A program made the translations under genes and the position numbers. Positions 1-11,593 of a DNA stretch of 64,000 nt are shown here, piece by piece. Origin of the DNA: Limonium bicolor (lineage: Eukaryota; Streptophyta; Magnoliopsida; Caryophyllales; Plumbaginaceae); assembly GCA_023374045.1 (NCBI GenBank), contig CM041776.1, positions 39,996,171 to 40,060,170 on the forward strand. Reading direction: 5' to 3'. Under the pieces are notes generated by a model. It saw nothing but the letters and a program-made list of their open reading frames with translations, made no database searches and was not told the origin of the DNA. Position 1 is the stretch's first letter; each line of letters begins with the position of its first letter.

Positions 1-216
1 ATGTCACGCTTCATTCCAGACCACCAGAAAGACTCTCGGAGATCCCGATACATCTTCACCCCTCCTGGGTGAACTGAATATGGCGCTCCATGGGCCTCCT
101 GAAGGATCTCTCTGCGCAGCACTGCATCGTCTGGCACACATACACGGCCTCTGAAACGCAGACAACCATCACTGGAGACACTGAAATCTGAACTCTGCTC
201 TGAAGACAGCCCCTCT
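1..216 (-). pseudogene. G1 integrase N-terminal zinc-binding region, partial
   Basis: Translation of the minus strand gives the H-x-x-G-x-x-K-M-Y-x-x-L/I signature followed by an FWW-x-GM-K segment. This is the start of the H2C2 zinc-binding region that precedes the integrase core in Ty3/gypsy elements. Integrase joins cDNA to host DNA. The frame is open to the window edge, but it is offset from the RNase H frame, whose stop falls near 217. The catalytic D, D and E residues are outside the window, so activity cannot be judged. Confidence 0.8.
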
Positions 217-843
217 CTAATCCGACATAAAGCTGAGTCTGACTCCTGACCAACCCGGATCCTGTCGACCAACGAAGACTGCACCTGAAGCGCTGCTATC
301 ACACTGGCACTGGCTGGCTGGTCTGACTACCCAAACTCCCATACGCTGAAGCTCTAAGGCGGACCTCTGAACTCCTGACAAGGCACAAGCTACGCCCGGA
401 GCACCTCTCCGGCTCAATGCGTCTGCTACAACATTCGCTCTACCCGGGTGGTAGAGGATCTCTAAATCGTAGTCATGAAGTAGCTCCAACCACCTCCTCT
501 GTCTCAAGTTCAGCTCCTTCTGAGTGAACAAATACTTGAGACTCTTGTGGTCAGTGTAAACCTTACACGACGCCCCATATAGGTAATGCCTCCAAATTTT
601 CAGCGCGAACACTACAGCTGCCAACTCCAGGTCGTGGGTAGGGTAGTTCTTCTCATAGGGCTTAAGCTGCCGAGAGCCATAAGCCACTACCTTACCCTGC
701 TGCATCAAAACACATCCTAGTCCCTTGTGGGACGCATCACAGAAGACCTCGAATCCCTCGGTCCCAGAAGGCAAAGTCAGAATCGGTGCCGTCGTCAACC
801 TCTTCTTAATCTCCTGGAACTCTGCTCGCAAGCCTCGCTCCAC
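217..843 (-). pseudogene. G1 RNase H domain (gypsy type)
   Basis: A 208-codon frame carries the [10 protein letters not shown] motif (catalytic Asp near residue 36), a [11 protein letters not shown] segment (catalytic Glu) and [10 protein letters not shown] (third acidic residue), followed by the connection region that ends in VVADALSRR. This is the RNase H that degrades the RNA strand during reverse transcription. It is separated from the RT frame by frame changes near 890-900, in a homopolymer, and near 820. The C-terminal tail after the LSRR motif is not conserved and ends at a stop just before the integrase frame resumes. Confidence 0.88.
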
Positions 844-891
844 TCATACTTGATCTCCTTCCTCAACAGACGGGTCAGCGGGGATACAATC

Positions 892-1902
892 TTAGAAAAA
901 CCCCTCAAACTTCCTGTAGTACCCAGCTAACCCAAGGAAACTGCGAATCTCAGCAACATTCGTGGGCCTCGCCCACTCCATCACAGCTCTAATCTTCTCA
1001 GGATCTACTGAGATACCGTCCTTCGAGACCACATGTCCCAAGAATACTACGCGGTCAAGCCAGAAGTCACACTTCTTCAACTTCGCATACAGCTCACGAT
1101 CCTTAAGTGTCTGCAAAACAATCCTTAGATGCTCCTCATGCTCCTCTGCGCTCTTGGAGTACACCAAGATATCATCTATGAAGACCACTACAAACTGATC
1201 CAGATAGGGTTTGAAAACCCGGTTCATCATATCCATGAAGACTGAGGGAGCATTAGTCAGACCAAACGGCATGACTAGGAACTCGTAATGACCATAACGA
1301 GTCCTAAAAGCGGACTTAGGCACATCCTCGGCCTTAATCCTCAACTGATGGTAGCCCGAACGAAGATCTATCTTCGAAAACACTGTGGCGCCCGCCAACT
1401 GGTCAAACAAATCGTCTATGCGCGGAAGGGGATAGCGATTCTTGATGGTCACCTTGTTCAGCTCTCTATAATCGATGCACAAACGGAAGGTCCCATCCTT
1501 CTTCTTCACAAACAGCACTGGCGCTCCCCAAGGCGAAACACTAGGGCGGATGAAGCCCTTATCTAACAGCTCCTGAAGCTGGACCTTCAGCTCCTTCAAC
1601 TCCGCCGGACTCATACGGTAAGGGGCCCTAGAGATGGGCTGAGTCTCTGGCGCTAAATCGATCGTGAACTCCACTTCACGCACTGGTGGAAGTCCGGGCA
1701 CGTCGTCCTGGAAGACCTCAGGAAACTCTCTGACAATCGGGATGCTCTCCAAGCTAGATCCCTCACGCACCTCTGGCAGATAACATAAGAAGCCCTGGCA
1801 GCCCTTCCTCAAGAAACTGGCTGCCTGCATCGCTGACACAATCACAGGCGCACATGGAACTACATTCCCAGCGTAGACAAAACGGCTCGCCTGGCAGATC
1901 AA
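892..1902 (-). pseudogene. G1 reverse transcriptase domain
   Basis: A 336-codon frame contains the whole RT palm and fingers: the [10 protein letters not shown] box, [12 protein letters not shown] with the first catalytic Asp near residue 179, the MPFGLTNAP box, and FIDD near residues 241-244 (plant gypsy form of YxDD), then [10 protein letters not shown] and the [10 protein letters not shown] thumb motif. These blocks are diagnostic of Ty3/gypsy. The N-terminal stretch overlaps the end of the protease frame between 1763 and 1902, which marks another frame change. The frame terminates at a homopolymer near 892-900, just after the YRKF motif, so RNase H is out of frame. Confidence 0.92.
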
Positions 1903-3275
1903 ACACCACTTTCCTCGCTGCGCAGTCTATATGGGCATGGTGCTCTGCTAGCCAATCCATGCCCAAAATCACATCAAAACAGGTCATCCGCATCGGGATG
2001 AGGTCAGCAAAGAAAGTCTTGTCCCTAACTACTATGGGACAAGCCTTACACACAGAATCCAGCACACAAGGGGCAACCCCACCTAATGGACTACTCACAC
2101 ACAAGTCTACCTCACTAGGCACAGCAGTCAGTCCAAGGTCACCCAACAAATCACAGCAGATAAAGGAGTGCGTAGCTCCAGAATCAAACAGACAAAACAC
2201 ATCTCGAGAATGGATCTGGAGAATACCTGAGATGACGCGATCACCCGCTCGATCACGCTCTCCAGCCATAGCATAAACCCGGGCCTGAGTCTGAGGCTTC
2301 TTCTGGTCGGACCTCGCCCCTGAGTCTGAGCCGGTACCTCTATCCCCAGCCTCTACTGGACGCCTGAGGGCACTGAGCAATCCGGTGCTCCAACGACCCG
2401 CACTTAAAGCAGGCACCGGTCTTCTTGTAGCACTCCCTACCAGGATGGGAGTGGCCACAAGACCCACACTTCGCCCCAGCTGACGAAGATGAAGAAGCTC
2501 CCGACGGTCTCCATAAGTCTGCTTCTTCTGAGGAGGAGCAGCCTCCTTCTTCTGAGGCTCCTCAGCACGCCTCTTCCCCTTATGGTCCTTGCCAGCCTGT
2601 CTGCCCTTGATGTCGGCCTCTACCAGCAGGGCGACATCCGCTACATCCCTGAAAGTCCGGTGACGAAGAGGTGTCACCGCCGACCTGATGTCTGGCCTCA
2701 ATCCGCTCTCAAACTTACGAGCCTTCCTGTGCTCATCCGGCTCTGGAGCATACTTCGACATCGTCACAAACTTCCTCACATACTCCTCTACAGTCATCTC
2801 TCTCCCCTGGCGCAGCCGGTTATACTCATTGATCTTCTGGTCCTTGTACACATCCGGATAGAACTGCTTGTTGAACTCCAAGCAGAACTGATCCCAGGTC
2901 CAAGGCTGGGGATGTCTACCCATCACCATGCGCCACCACTCCTTCGCCTCCCCCTTAAAGAGGAACGTGGCGAAGTCCACCTTCTGGTCATCCTCCGACC
3001 CCATCACTCTCAGCAGGTCCTCGACCTCAGTAATCCAATGGCTCGCCTCCTGAGGGTCGCCACAGCCGTCGAAAGAAGGTGGCTTTAGCTTCATGAACTC
3101 CTGGAGAGCTCGGACTCGGCCTCCCACGGCATTCCCCTGCTGGGCCAGCACCACCAGCTCCTCCACCAGCTCCCCCAGCAGCTGCAGCCATCGTCTGCAT
3201 CAACTGCGTCACAAACTGCTGCACTACATCCGCAGCATCTCCCTGAGGGGTCACTGGTGTCCTACGAGGAGCCAT
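1763..3275 (-). pseudogene. G1 gag and aspartic protease, frame-broken
   Basis: Gag starts at the ATG at 3275, 112 bases inside the primer-binding site. An Ala/Gly-rich N-terminus is followed, after a frame change near 3150, by the retrotransposon gag core (FLFKGEAKEWWR, FCLEFNKQFYP, MTVEEYVRKF). Two CX2CX4HX4C zinc knuckles at about 2372-2411 and 2431-2469 lie in a different frame from the sequence on both sides, so two opposite frame changes bracket them. Protease follows with the active-site motif LFDSGATHSFI (about 2161-2195) and ILGMDWL. Gag forms the particle and binds RNA; protease matures Gag-Pol. Confidence 0.9.
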
Positions 3276-3387
3276 TCTGAGATATACAAATCCAAAACTT
3301 GTCAGAACTAACTCACACTGTCAACCACTGTCACAACTGACTCTCACACAAGCAAACACACCCACAGACACCAAAGAAAGCCAAACC

Positions 3388-3401
3388 TGGCTCTGATACC
3401 A
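3388..3401 (-). other. G1 primer-binding site (initiator Met-tRNA)
   Basis: The minus strand reads TGGTATCAGAGC, the standard plant initiator-Met tRNA primer site, five bases inside the LTR end at 3407. It fixes the orientation of the element and the inner edge of its 5' LTR. Confidence 0.93.
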
Positions 3402-3406
3402 CTAAA

Positions 3407-5534
3407 TGTAACACCCCTAAAACCGGCCTAAGAGTTAAGGGTATTACACGCCGCGTATTACTACCAATAACGCAAGGCTCTAAACGATCAAAAGCAATAA
3501 AGGCCCAAAACAGAGTTCACTTAACATTGTAAACCAAAGTATTCAAATACAGCGGAAGTAAACGGATTCCAAATACATATCCGAATCAGAAACTCAAAAC
3601 AGAGGAAGGCCCGAAGGCTACAACGTCATAACAGAAGTTTAAACAGTCAAATGAGCTAAGCACTACAGCTCCAGAACTCAAGATGATCCTCGCTGATCAA
3701 TCTGCAAAAATGTTAGAAGTAGGGGAATGAGCACACAACTATGCCCAGTAAGCAGCGACCGTCATCAGCAAGGTCGCTCAAAACAATTGAAATCAGAAGA
3801 AGAGAAGATAAACATCTTATGCACAATTCTCAAATAGTCAGAAGCTTTCAGAAACAGAAGCAGAGTGGAACACAAGGGGTTCCCATTTCAGAAACAGTCA
3901 GAGCACTTAAACAGAAAGGGGACAAGACACAATGCACACACTCAGAAGGGTCGAAGACCCATAGACCATACCAGGTCTCTCGGCAACGCAGAAATGACTC
4001 GAAAGAGCCAAAGGGTTCGTCAACCCCACAGAACAGAAAGGGAATGACCCACACTCAGAACGACGTCTACATGGTATACCACGGAATAGCTCGACCCAGC
4101 CATTCACGGCTCAGAAACAAGTGTAATGTCCCAAAACAGAAGGTTGCTTAAACAGAAGCAAAGTTGCATTTAAATATGCCAAAACACTCATAAATCAGTA
4201 GCACAGATCATAAGGAAACCAACGCCGCAGACGGCACTCAAATCGGAGTTCAAACGAAGAAGTTATGTTGAAAACAGAGGGGTGTCCGAACTTGTGTCCG
4301 GACGTCAATGTTCGGACACAAGTCGAACTAAAACAGGGAGAAGGATTCAGAATGTCCGAACATCAATGTTCGGACTGATGTTCGGACAGAGTACGGAAAA
4401 GAATACGCGGGATGTCCGACCTTGTGTCCGGACGTCGAAGTTCGGACACAGGTCGAACTTAAATCAGAGGAAAACCTGAGGGTGTGTCCGAACATCCATG
4501 TTCGGACAGATGTTCGGACATACCCCGAACTTGCAAATCAGAAAGGCAGAAACGCACTGTCCGAACTTCAAAGCTCGGACGGAAGTTCGGACAGTGCGAA
4601 AAATGCAATTTCCAGAAGACGAACAGAGCAGAAAAACAACACAAATCAATGCCTCAAAATGCCAATTAAGCACACACACCAAATCAGACATTAAACAGGA
4701 AACCATGGGGGTTTAGCCATTTCAAATCACAAAAAGTTAGTAGAACACACATAAAATCAGATAACGCTCTTGCAACACCCCATGGCTGAACTTCCAAACT
4801 GAATCGAGTAACCACCTACCTCAATTAGCAGAAGAAGAACAACGATCTGAAACCGCAGGCACAATCCACGCAGAGCAACAATCCGATACAGACCAACAGC
4901 CACTGAATTCCACAATCAAGCCCAGAAATCAGAAAACATTCGAAGGAAACCTAGACTTGGAAACTCCAAAACTGTATAACTTTCTGCATCACAAACCTGG
5001 AATCGAGACCAGACGAAATACTCTGCAGAAGAATCCCAACTTGCGCGCAACCAACGGCCACTGATTCGAACACAATCAAAAACCCTCAATCAGAAACTGG
5101 AACAAGAACGGATGATACAACGGAGACCGGTTCTGCAATACCAACCTGAAAACGAAGAGGAAACCACACCGCAACGAAGATCACCAATCTGATTGCAGCA
5201 GTAGGACCAGAATCTTCAACAGAGGGGAAAGATCGAGAGAGAAGGAAAAGAGAGAGAAACTGCCGCTTAGCACCACGATAGAGAACGCTCCTCACGATTA
5301 GACTGAATTGAACTGACGTGATGAAAATAATTAGAAGGCTAAATTAAATAAGGTTCCCATCCTTATTAACTAATAAAAACAATTACCTTAATTGTTTTAT
5401 GCAAGGACTTCCCTGCCCCTGTCATTAAAAGGAATGCCGATCAAGTCCCACTGTCAATAAGGAATAAAACAATCCAACTTAGGATAGCATTGCAACTGAT
5501 ATAACATAAGGTATGAATTATGCGGGTTATAACA
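3407..5534 (-). repeat. G1 5' LTR
   Basis: The LTR (2128 bp) ends on the minus strand with GGGGTGTTACA directly before the primer-binding site and begins with TGTTATAACCC at 5534, giving TG...CA termini. It contains the hairpin array at 4283-4610. The partner LTR is outside the window, so the outer boundary rests on the TG terminus and on the abrupt start of homology to element B at 5535. Confidence 0.8.
4283..4610. repeat. Hairpin array in the G1 LTR
   Basis: Five inverted-repeat units begin at about 4283, 4353, 4413, 4485 and 4558 (spacing 60-73 bp). Each has a TGTCCGAAC-type left arm and a GTTCGGACA-type right arm, with a further CCGGAC or CGGAC in the loop. Unit 3 has CCGACC in the left arm. 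The intervening sequence is A-rich and less conserved. Confidence 0.85.
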
Positions 5535-5833
5535 GTAGGTTGTGTTTTTAGCAAACACCTTTGGTTTTATTTTGTATTGTATTAAAGAGGTTGTTGTATT
5601 CAGTTAGTTGCTCATTTAGTTGGATTCGGTTTGTAATAATTAGAAGTGCTCAGTTGTGTTCATCACAGCGTGAGGGGTCGTATTGTTGGAAAGAGTAAGG
5701 ATGCCTTGTTGCTCACAAGGGTGAGTAACGGCGTGTAACACCAAGGTAGATAGTTTTATTTTCCGCTGCGAATTGTTATGTATTATGCTACGACTTGCGA
5801 TGTTATTACAGGTTTAGGAATAGGGGTGTTACA
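5535..5833 (+). repeat. B 5' LTR, terminal remnant
   Basis: This 299-bp segment ends in GGGGTGTTACA and is homologous to 34616-34917. It carries the GCTCAC/GTGAGT hairpin near 5710-5735 that is shared with other LTRs here. The upstream part was displaced by G1 and would lie left of the window. Confidence 0.88.
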
Positions 5834-5838
5834 AAAAG

Positions 5839-5849
5839 TGTATCAGAGC
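5839..5849 (+). other. B primer-binding site with one missing base
   Basis: The sequence TGTATCAGAGC follows the LTR end by five bases. It matches the plant initiator-Met site TGGTATCAGAGC except for one missing G, either a true lesion or a sequencing indel. Confidence 0.8.
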
Positions 5850-6048
5850 GGAGTACCGCTCTGATGAAAGACACTGAGTCTAGGACAATGAGCATAGGAA
5901 TATTAGGATACGGGAAACGTCCGTGAGGATTCGTGACCTAGAAAAATCTAGGGATATTTTATTGCTAGTAATTAGTTTCTTACATGTTTCTGATTGTGTA
6001 TGTGATACAGTGTAGCAGCCGAGTAGAAATAATAGTATACTATCTTAG

Positions 6049-6513
6049 ATGTCGACAAGCGGAAGACCATGTGAAGGCAGCAGTGGACGCAGTGGCGAGA
6101 CACCGGCAGATGTTTCAACAGTACCAGACCTAGCAGCAGCCATGGCAGACTTCGCGCAGCAGCTAGGAGATCAATTTACGGGAGCCATACCCCACCCGCC
6201 GCAGCCCAGGGAAACCAACTGGTTGAAGAGCGTTGCAGACGCGAGAGTACCAATTTATTCAGGGGAACTGGACCCTGCCGCACTGGAGAAGTTCATTGTA
6301 GAGCACCAAAGAGCGTTCAAGGCTGTCAGAGTTCCAGAAGACCAGCAGGTTGACATCGTCGCGTACAACCTGAAGGAAGCAGCTGACATTTGGTGGCGGT
6401 CTGTGGAGGGCCACCGTAGAGCTACACCGGACTTTGGTTGGACAGCGTTTGTGGAAGTGTTGCGGGAGAAATTCTACCCCGAACACCTAGCAGAGGGAAA
6501 GGCAAGAGATTGA
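6049..6513 (+). pseudogene. B gag, N-terminal capsid part
   Basis: A 154-codon frame starts at the ATG at 6049, about 200 bases after the primer-binding site. It shows a variable Ser/Gly-rich N-terminus, then the retrotransposon gag core (YSGELDPAALEKF, AADIWWRSVEG, FVEVLREKFYP). Gag is the structural protein of the particle. The frame stops at 6513 near the end of the capsid core; the rest of gag continues after a frame change. Because B lacks RT, this gag could at most supply particles, and the break makes even that doubtful. Confidence 0.88.
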
Positions 6514-6568
6514 GACCTTAATCCAAGGGAGTCAAACAGTTGACTGGTACTACGCGCGGATCACCAGT

Positions 6569-7108
6569 TTGTTGGACTATATACCAGGAGTCGACTACTC
6601 CGACGCAGAAAGAAAGAAGAGAAAGAGTACTGAAGGAGATGATGGTGGAGCAACCTCTGGCGGTTACTGCAAGAAGGGGAAGAAATTCTTTGAAAAGAAG
6701 AAGGGGCGGAAGGATTTCCATGGGCAGAAGACGAAGGAGCAGGTCCCTCGTCTGACCGGCCCAGCTATTGATACTCAGCCACTAAGAACAGCACCACCTA
6801 AAGGCAATAAACCAACCCGACGTCACTATTACTGTAAACGATGTGGAAATGATCACCCAGGTGTAGATTGCGCAGGAAGGAAGGTGGAGTGCCGCTATTG
6901 CAAAAAGGAAGGTCACAGGGAGTATGAATGTTTTTCCAATCCAGGGACCCGAGTATACAAGGGAGCTAGAGGTTCACAGAGGACACCAGTTATTGAGGCA
7001 GGCGGACCAAGAGTAGGCCAGGCACCGCAGAACAACACCTATGCTAGAGGACCGGCAGGACAGCCATCCTCATCCGGGAGTCAGAAGGGAAAGGAGATAG
7101 TTCCATGA
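6569..7108 (+). pseudogene. B gag C-terminal part with two zinc knuckles
   Basis: This 179-codon frame is offset from the first gag frame. A Lys/Arg-rich segment (about residues 10-55) is followed by two CX2CX4HX4C knuckles: CKRCGNDHPGVDC and CRYCKKEGHREYEC. These nucleocapsid motifs bind element RNA. A Gly/Ser-rich tail ends at the stop at 7106-7108. No DSGA protease motif follows in any frame, so the coding region appears to end here rather than read on into pol. Confidence 0.88.
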
Positions 7109-10100
7109 AGAAATACCCTGTACACAGTGGGAACTTCAGGCGCTGAGGCTAGCGCTCAGCGCGAAACCGGTAAGCCTAGAACTTAAACCTAATGCGTGAT
7201 GCATGAATGTGTGTTTATATTTATCAGTCGATGAGACTTGTATGTGTATAGTAAGTATCAAAATTTGGAGAGACCTGATTTAGGTAAGCTCTCACCTAAT
7301 GGGATACTTCAATATTTATTTTCCTTACCTATGAGACTGAGATCACCTGAGCCTATGAGCGAAGGTCGGGAATATCCGGAGGCATAATGCCAAGTACTTC
7401 GACCCGACATGATCCTACTCAAGAAATACTTAACTAAAAATGAACAATAACTATTATAATAGAATGTAGAACTTTGGGGATAGGCCTTGGAGGATTTTAT
7501 ATTCCAGGATATGAGAGTGGATCAAAACTTAAATTATATATGATGAGTATGGGTAAGGATTGGGATACCAGTTATATCCTTCTCCATAGGGATGATGCTG
7601 AGTTTTATAAGGTGACAAGAAGAGGATGAATAAGGCGAATATGATTGTTTTTAAGGTAAGGAGACACGTTGATATTTGGTGGAGAGTCCAGATTAGTGTA
7701 CCATGAGATTAAGAGTATTAAACCAAATTAAAACAAAAAAAAAATTAACCTTGGGATACATGGTGCGAGATAGTACAGTGAGGGTTAGTAAGTTAGTTTT
7801 TGCTTGATCCGCCAAAGGGCGTTATCAACTGTCCAATCTTACAGTAACTACAAAGTATGACCTGCCTAAATGACGAGCAGATGTCATGAAAAGGGTTTGA
7901 TGAAGGCCTACACGTAAAGAAAAAACACTGAAATTTTATGGGATACCCAGGCACCGAGCTTACTGCTCAGTGCGGGGATGGAAAATCTTACAATCCCTTA
8001 TTAATCCTAGAGAAAATAGTGCGAAACCTTGAAATATGACGATAGAGAAACAAAATCTCAAAATATATAACAAAACATCCATCATGGATAAGCACAGGTC
8101 TTAAATACCTGAGCAAATACCAAGGGTCTCAGCTAGTACCAATATATAACAGTGCGGGACTCCTAATTAATGAAGGGTAGAGAACAAACGTTGAACCTAT
8201 ATTTCTGAAGTCAGGAGAATTACCTAATTAACAGTACAAAATGCTGCGTATATACATATAATTTGAGGTTGAAAACCTAAAACGTTGAAGAATATTGATA
8301 TATTTCAGAGGGCTAAATATTAGAAAATATACCTACCCTATTATGAGGCATATTTCCTAGACTACCTTTATGGTTCTATACGAGCATATGTCTTCTATGA
8401 CAGCTCAATTGATGAAAAAAAAGCACAAGAAATCAAATAAGGTTAAACCCCTTAAGTAATATAAATTTTAATACAAACATGGTAGCGAATAACTCTCCTT
8501 AACATTTACAGTGAAAGTAGTATAAGTTACATTAAGAGTTTGAATTAAGATGTACACTAAAAGTGGGAAGAAGTTATATTTAAAAGTAGGAAAACATACC
8601 CGTTGGCTAGTAACAATTATTTTACACGTAAAAATTTCCTAACATTATATAATAAATCCTGTGATTCTAAATCTTCTATTGTTACACCAAATTGACCTAT
8701 TTTTTGGAAGCCATTGAGTTGTGGATTAACCATGTTTCTAAGAGATAGAAACAAACAATAAGCTTTGATTGTTCGTTACCAAACCGAAGGATTCAAACTG
8801 GAAACCCTTAGTTTGAGATGGTACTAATATTAAGAGATACTTAACCTAAGCTGAACATATGGTTCACCTGATTTATGGAGTTTAGATGAAATAAGGAAAG
8901 CCAAGCTTTAAGGCAGAGGAAATAGTACTTTATGGAACTGTAATTGTGGATGGAGTTATGAAAACTTTTCTTGAAGTCTAACTGTGACTGTCTTTGCTCA
9001 AAGTGATGGTAATCAAAGTATAGGCAATAATCAAGCCCTGATAAGTGAAATATTAGATAAGCCTTTTAAAGAGAAGAGAGTATTCTAAGGTATGTAGGTC
9101 CATGACGGAACTTATTACTTGTATAATGGATTTAAGAGTTGAAATGATTGATGGATATAATTATTAGACAGTATGAGCCTAGATGTGTTAATAAGAATTT
9201 ACCTTTTATGCCAAGAGGAAAAACTGGCTTCCCCGCTTGATGATTTGATCAAGGGAATATGGTACCGGGGATTTGGGAATACACTAGATTCGAGTATAGG
9301 TTATAACAGATATTGGATTAATAGTGTAGCGGTCAAGAGAAAATGTAGTACTCACCACGTCACAAAGTTTGATAAGATAAAATTTGGAAATGACAATTAT
9401 GTGATTGTGTGATATTGACGTGGGAGGTCGAACTTGATCCTGGTCAGATCAAGGGAAAACCAAACACAAAATAGCGTGGAAGGATAGTTCAACAATGATG
9501 CTGACCCGTCAGAGTTGGATGATTCCTGAGACTCCTTACAAGTGGTCACAAATATTTCTGCGATACGTAAGTATCTATTCTTAAATCTAATATAAAATTT
9601 GACTAATAAGTATATAAGATGTAGAAGGTGTAAATTAAGAGTTAAGTTGTCCAGATTACCCTAAGAAGATTAAATAGCTAAAACAACTCCGCACATGTCG
9701 GAAAAATAATCAATTGTGAGGGAAATACTAACTATTATTGTTCTATGAACCATGGAAATAATAAAAATATGAGATCAAGAGGCAATTACCTATAATAAGA
9801 GTATTATCGAGCTATCTTCTAAGTTATGGCCCAATTTGCCATCTGGAAGGAAAGATCGACTTCCATGTCTTTCTTTACGAATTCAAATCAATATATATAT
9901 TAAATGGGAATCTACCTATAAACATGGTAGAATATAAAGAGTAGAAACATTATATTAATACTCACATGAGTTGATTTACAACCGCAAGAACATGTTCAAT
10001 TGAGGGAAAACTGTACCGTGTTAAAAACCCTAGTGGGAACCCTACTGTGGAATAACTGATGAACAAACGATAATGATCGTGTATGCACTACCGACAATTA

Positions 10101-10447
10101 GTGAATCAATAATATCAAGAAATCTTTCTGTTATATACATAAGATGCACGACTCAACTGTAGCTCATACCTGACATTTAAAATGAAAGCCGTATATGGCA
10201 ACAGTAAACTCAAATACCAGAATCACAAGATGATGACCTGATTATCAAAGACAGAGATTTTAAATATGCCCCAATATTAACATAAGACCCGAGCGCCAAC
10301 AATTACAACTACGAGGGGCGATTAATGGAAGTGTGTTACACACGATAATTTAAATAAGCCAAAAGATAATATTGGCAACATACTAGATGGTAGATTACCT
10401 TCACACATACATACGGGATTCAAATATAAAAGCATACTAATGCACTA
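7109..10447 (+). other. B internal region without recognisable coding
   Basis: This 3.3-kb AT-rich stretch lies where protease, RT and RNase H should be. I find no RT, RNase H or protease motif in any frame; stops are dense and the longest ORF (79 codons at 9173-9412) resembles nothing known to me. A block at about 9418-9545 is clearly related to 21700-21835 inside L1, so this is inherited element sequence and not random host DNA. Confidence 0.6.
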
Positions 10448-10462
10448 TCGTAAACGGAAGGA

Positions 10463-10873
10463 AATTATATATTGATGTCCGTAGGAGGGATCTCGAATTC
10501 ACAGTAGGTGATCGAGTCTTCCTTAGAGTTGCACCTATGAAGGGAATTTGTAGATTTGGTAGAAGGGCAAACTTAGCTGAAGTATGTAGGACCGTACCTT
10601 ATTACGGAGTGAGTGGACCCATTAGCTTACAGATTAGATTTACCTGTTGAGCTTGGGAGAGAGCACAATGTGTTCCACATTTCACCACTAAAGCAGTTTG
10701 TGCCTCAACCATCACATATTTTAGAGCCCGAGACACTCGAACTAGATCCTACACTTAGATATGAGGAAACCCCAGTTTACATCTTAGACTCCCAGACTAG
10801 GGAGATCAGGAACAAGACCATTAGAATGGTCAAGGCTCTGTGGTCAAACCACGACATTGAGGAGGCGACATAG
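10463..10873 (+). pseudogene. B integrase C-terminal tail, chromovirus-like
   Basis: The first part (10463-10612) translates with breaks to an RRRDLEF-x-VGDRVFL-like segment, the usual start of the gypsy integrase C-terminal module. An 86-codon frame (10613-10873) then reads YRLDLPVELGREHNVFHIS, ..SHILEPE..., LRYEETPVYILD and VKALWSNHDIEEAT, the end of plant chromovirus integrase next to the chromodomain-like motif. It ends at a TAG where a Trp codon is usual. No integrase core precedes it. This remnant identifies the ancestry of B. Confidence 0.82.
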
Positions 10874-11593
10874 GAGTTAGGAAACTCCATGATAGACAAG
10901 TATACGTCACTTTTTTTTAGTTTTGTGTATACTTGTGGGGTACGTGGGCATAACCCTTTTTAAGGGGGGTAGAGCACCACATGCGACTTGCATATCTGCA
11001 GTCTATACTAGTTTTGTAATTGGTTGTTTGTGTTTGATTGTTACGCATGTGTGCAATTGGTTGGATGGTTATGGTTATTAATGATATGTCCTATGTGACA
11101 ATGGTTGATTATTAATGATATGTCCTATGTGACACTGGATGATTATTGTTTTGTCCTATGTGACACTTGAATGGTTATGGTTGTATTCTATGTAACACTG
11201 GGATGTTTATGGAAGTACTTAATTACCTTGCAGTATGTTCATTCCTACAATCACACAAGAGATTCACTGCCAAGGGTTACGCCTCTGCACTCTGTAGGAC
11301 TGAGGATTTGGTATTGCACTTGTGCAGTAATGACCGAGTGGGATAGCTAGGAAGTTGGAACACATATTTGTTTTACAGTATTTATCAATACTTATGCTAT
11401 AATTACAGGGATAATCATGAGTAAGGTTATGTGTCATATACACTCAGATTACTTATGGAATGTAGAGGTGTCAATAAAGTATCGACACCCTGTAATGATA
11501 GGTATACAAGGGATAGATAAGAGGAACTTGATTCCATAGGAGGAACAAGTATAAATTATGACTTCGGGACGAAGTCCTTTTAAGGGGGTAGAC
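10874..11593 (+). other. B 3' untranslated region with two polypurine tracts
   Basis: An AAGGGGGGTAGAG tract near 10962-10974 sits at the end of the old pol region. A second, TTTTAAGGGGGTAGAC (11578-11593), lies directly before the 3' LTR at 11594 and is the likely polypurine tract that primes plus-strand synthesis. A block at about 11262-11330 matches 20245-20310 in L1. Between them are short tandem TGTCCTATGTGACA repeats (11085-11200). Confidence 0.7.

Larger units (their letters stand above)
1..5534 (-). mobile_element. G1: Ty3/gypsy LTR retrotransposon, 3' part cut by the window edge
   Basis: Read on the minus strand, the order is LTR (3407-5534), primer-binding site, gag, aspartic protease, reverse transcriptase, RNase H and the start of integrase, which is the Ty3/gypsy order. 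The rest of integrase and the second LTR lie left of the window. The element ends at 5534; the next bases, GTAGG, are its probable target duplication. The sequence from 5535 onward is homologous to the terminal part of the element B LTR at 34616-34917, so G1 most likely inserted into the 5' LTR of B. Several single-base frame breaks make the copy non-functional as written. Confidence 0.93.

Noticed and set aside
1854..3088. Plus-strand ORFs over G1 gag
   Set aside because: They are antisense shadows of the gag and protease frames.
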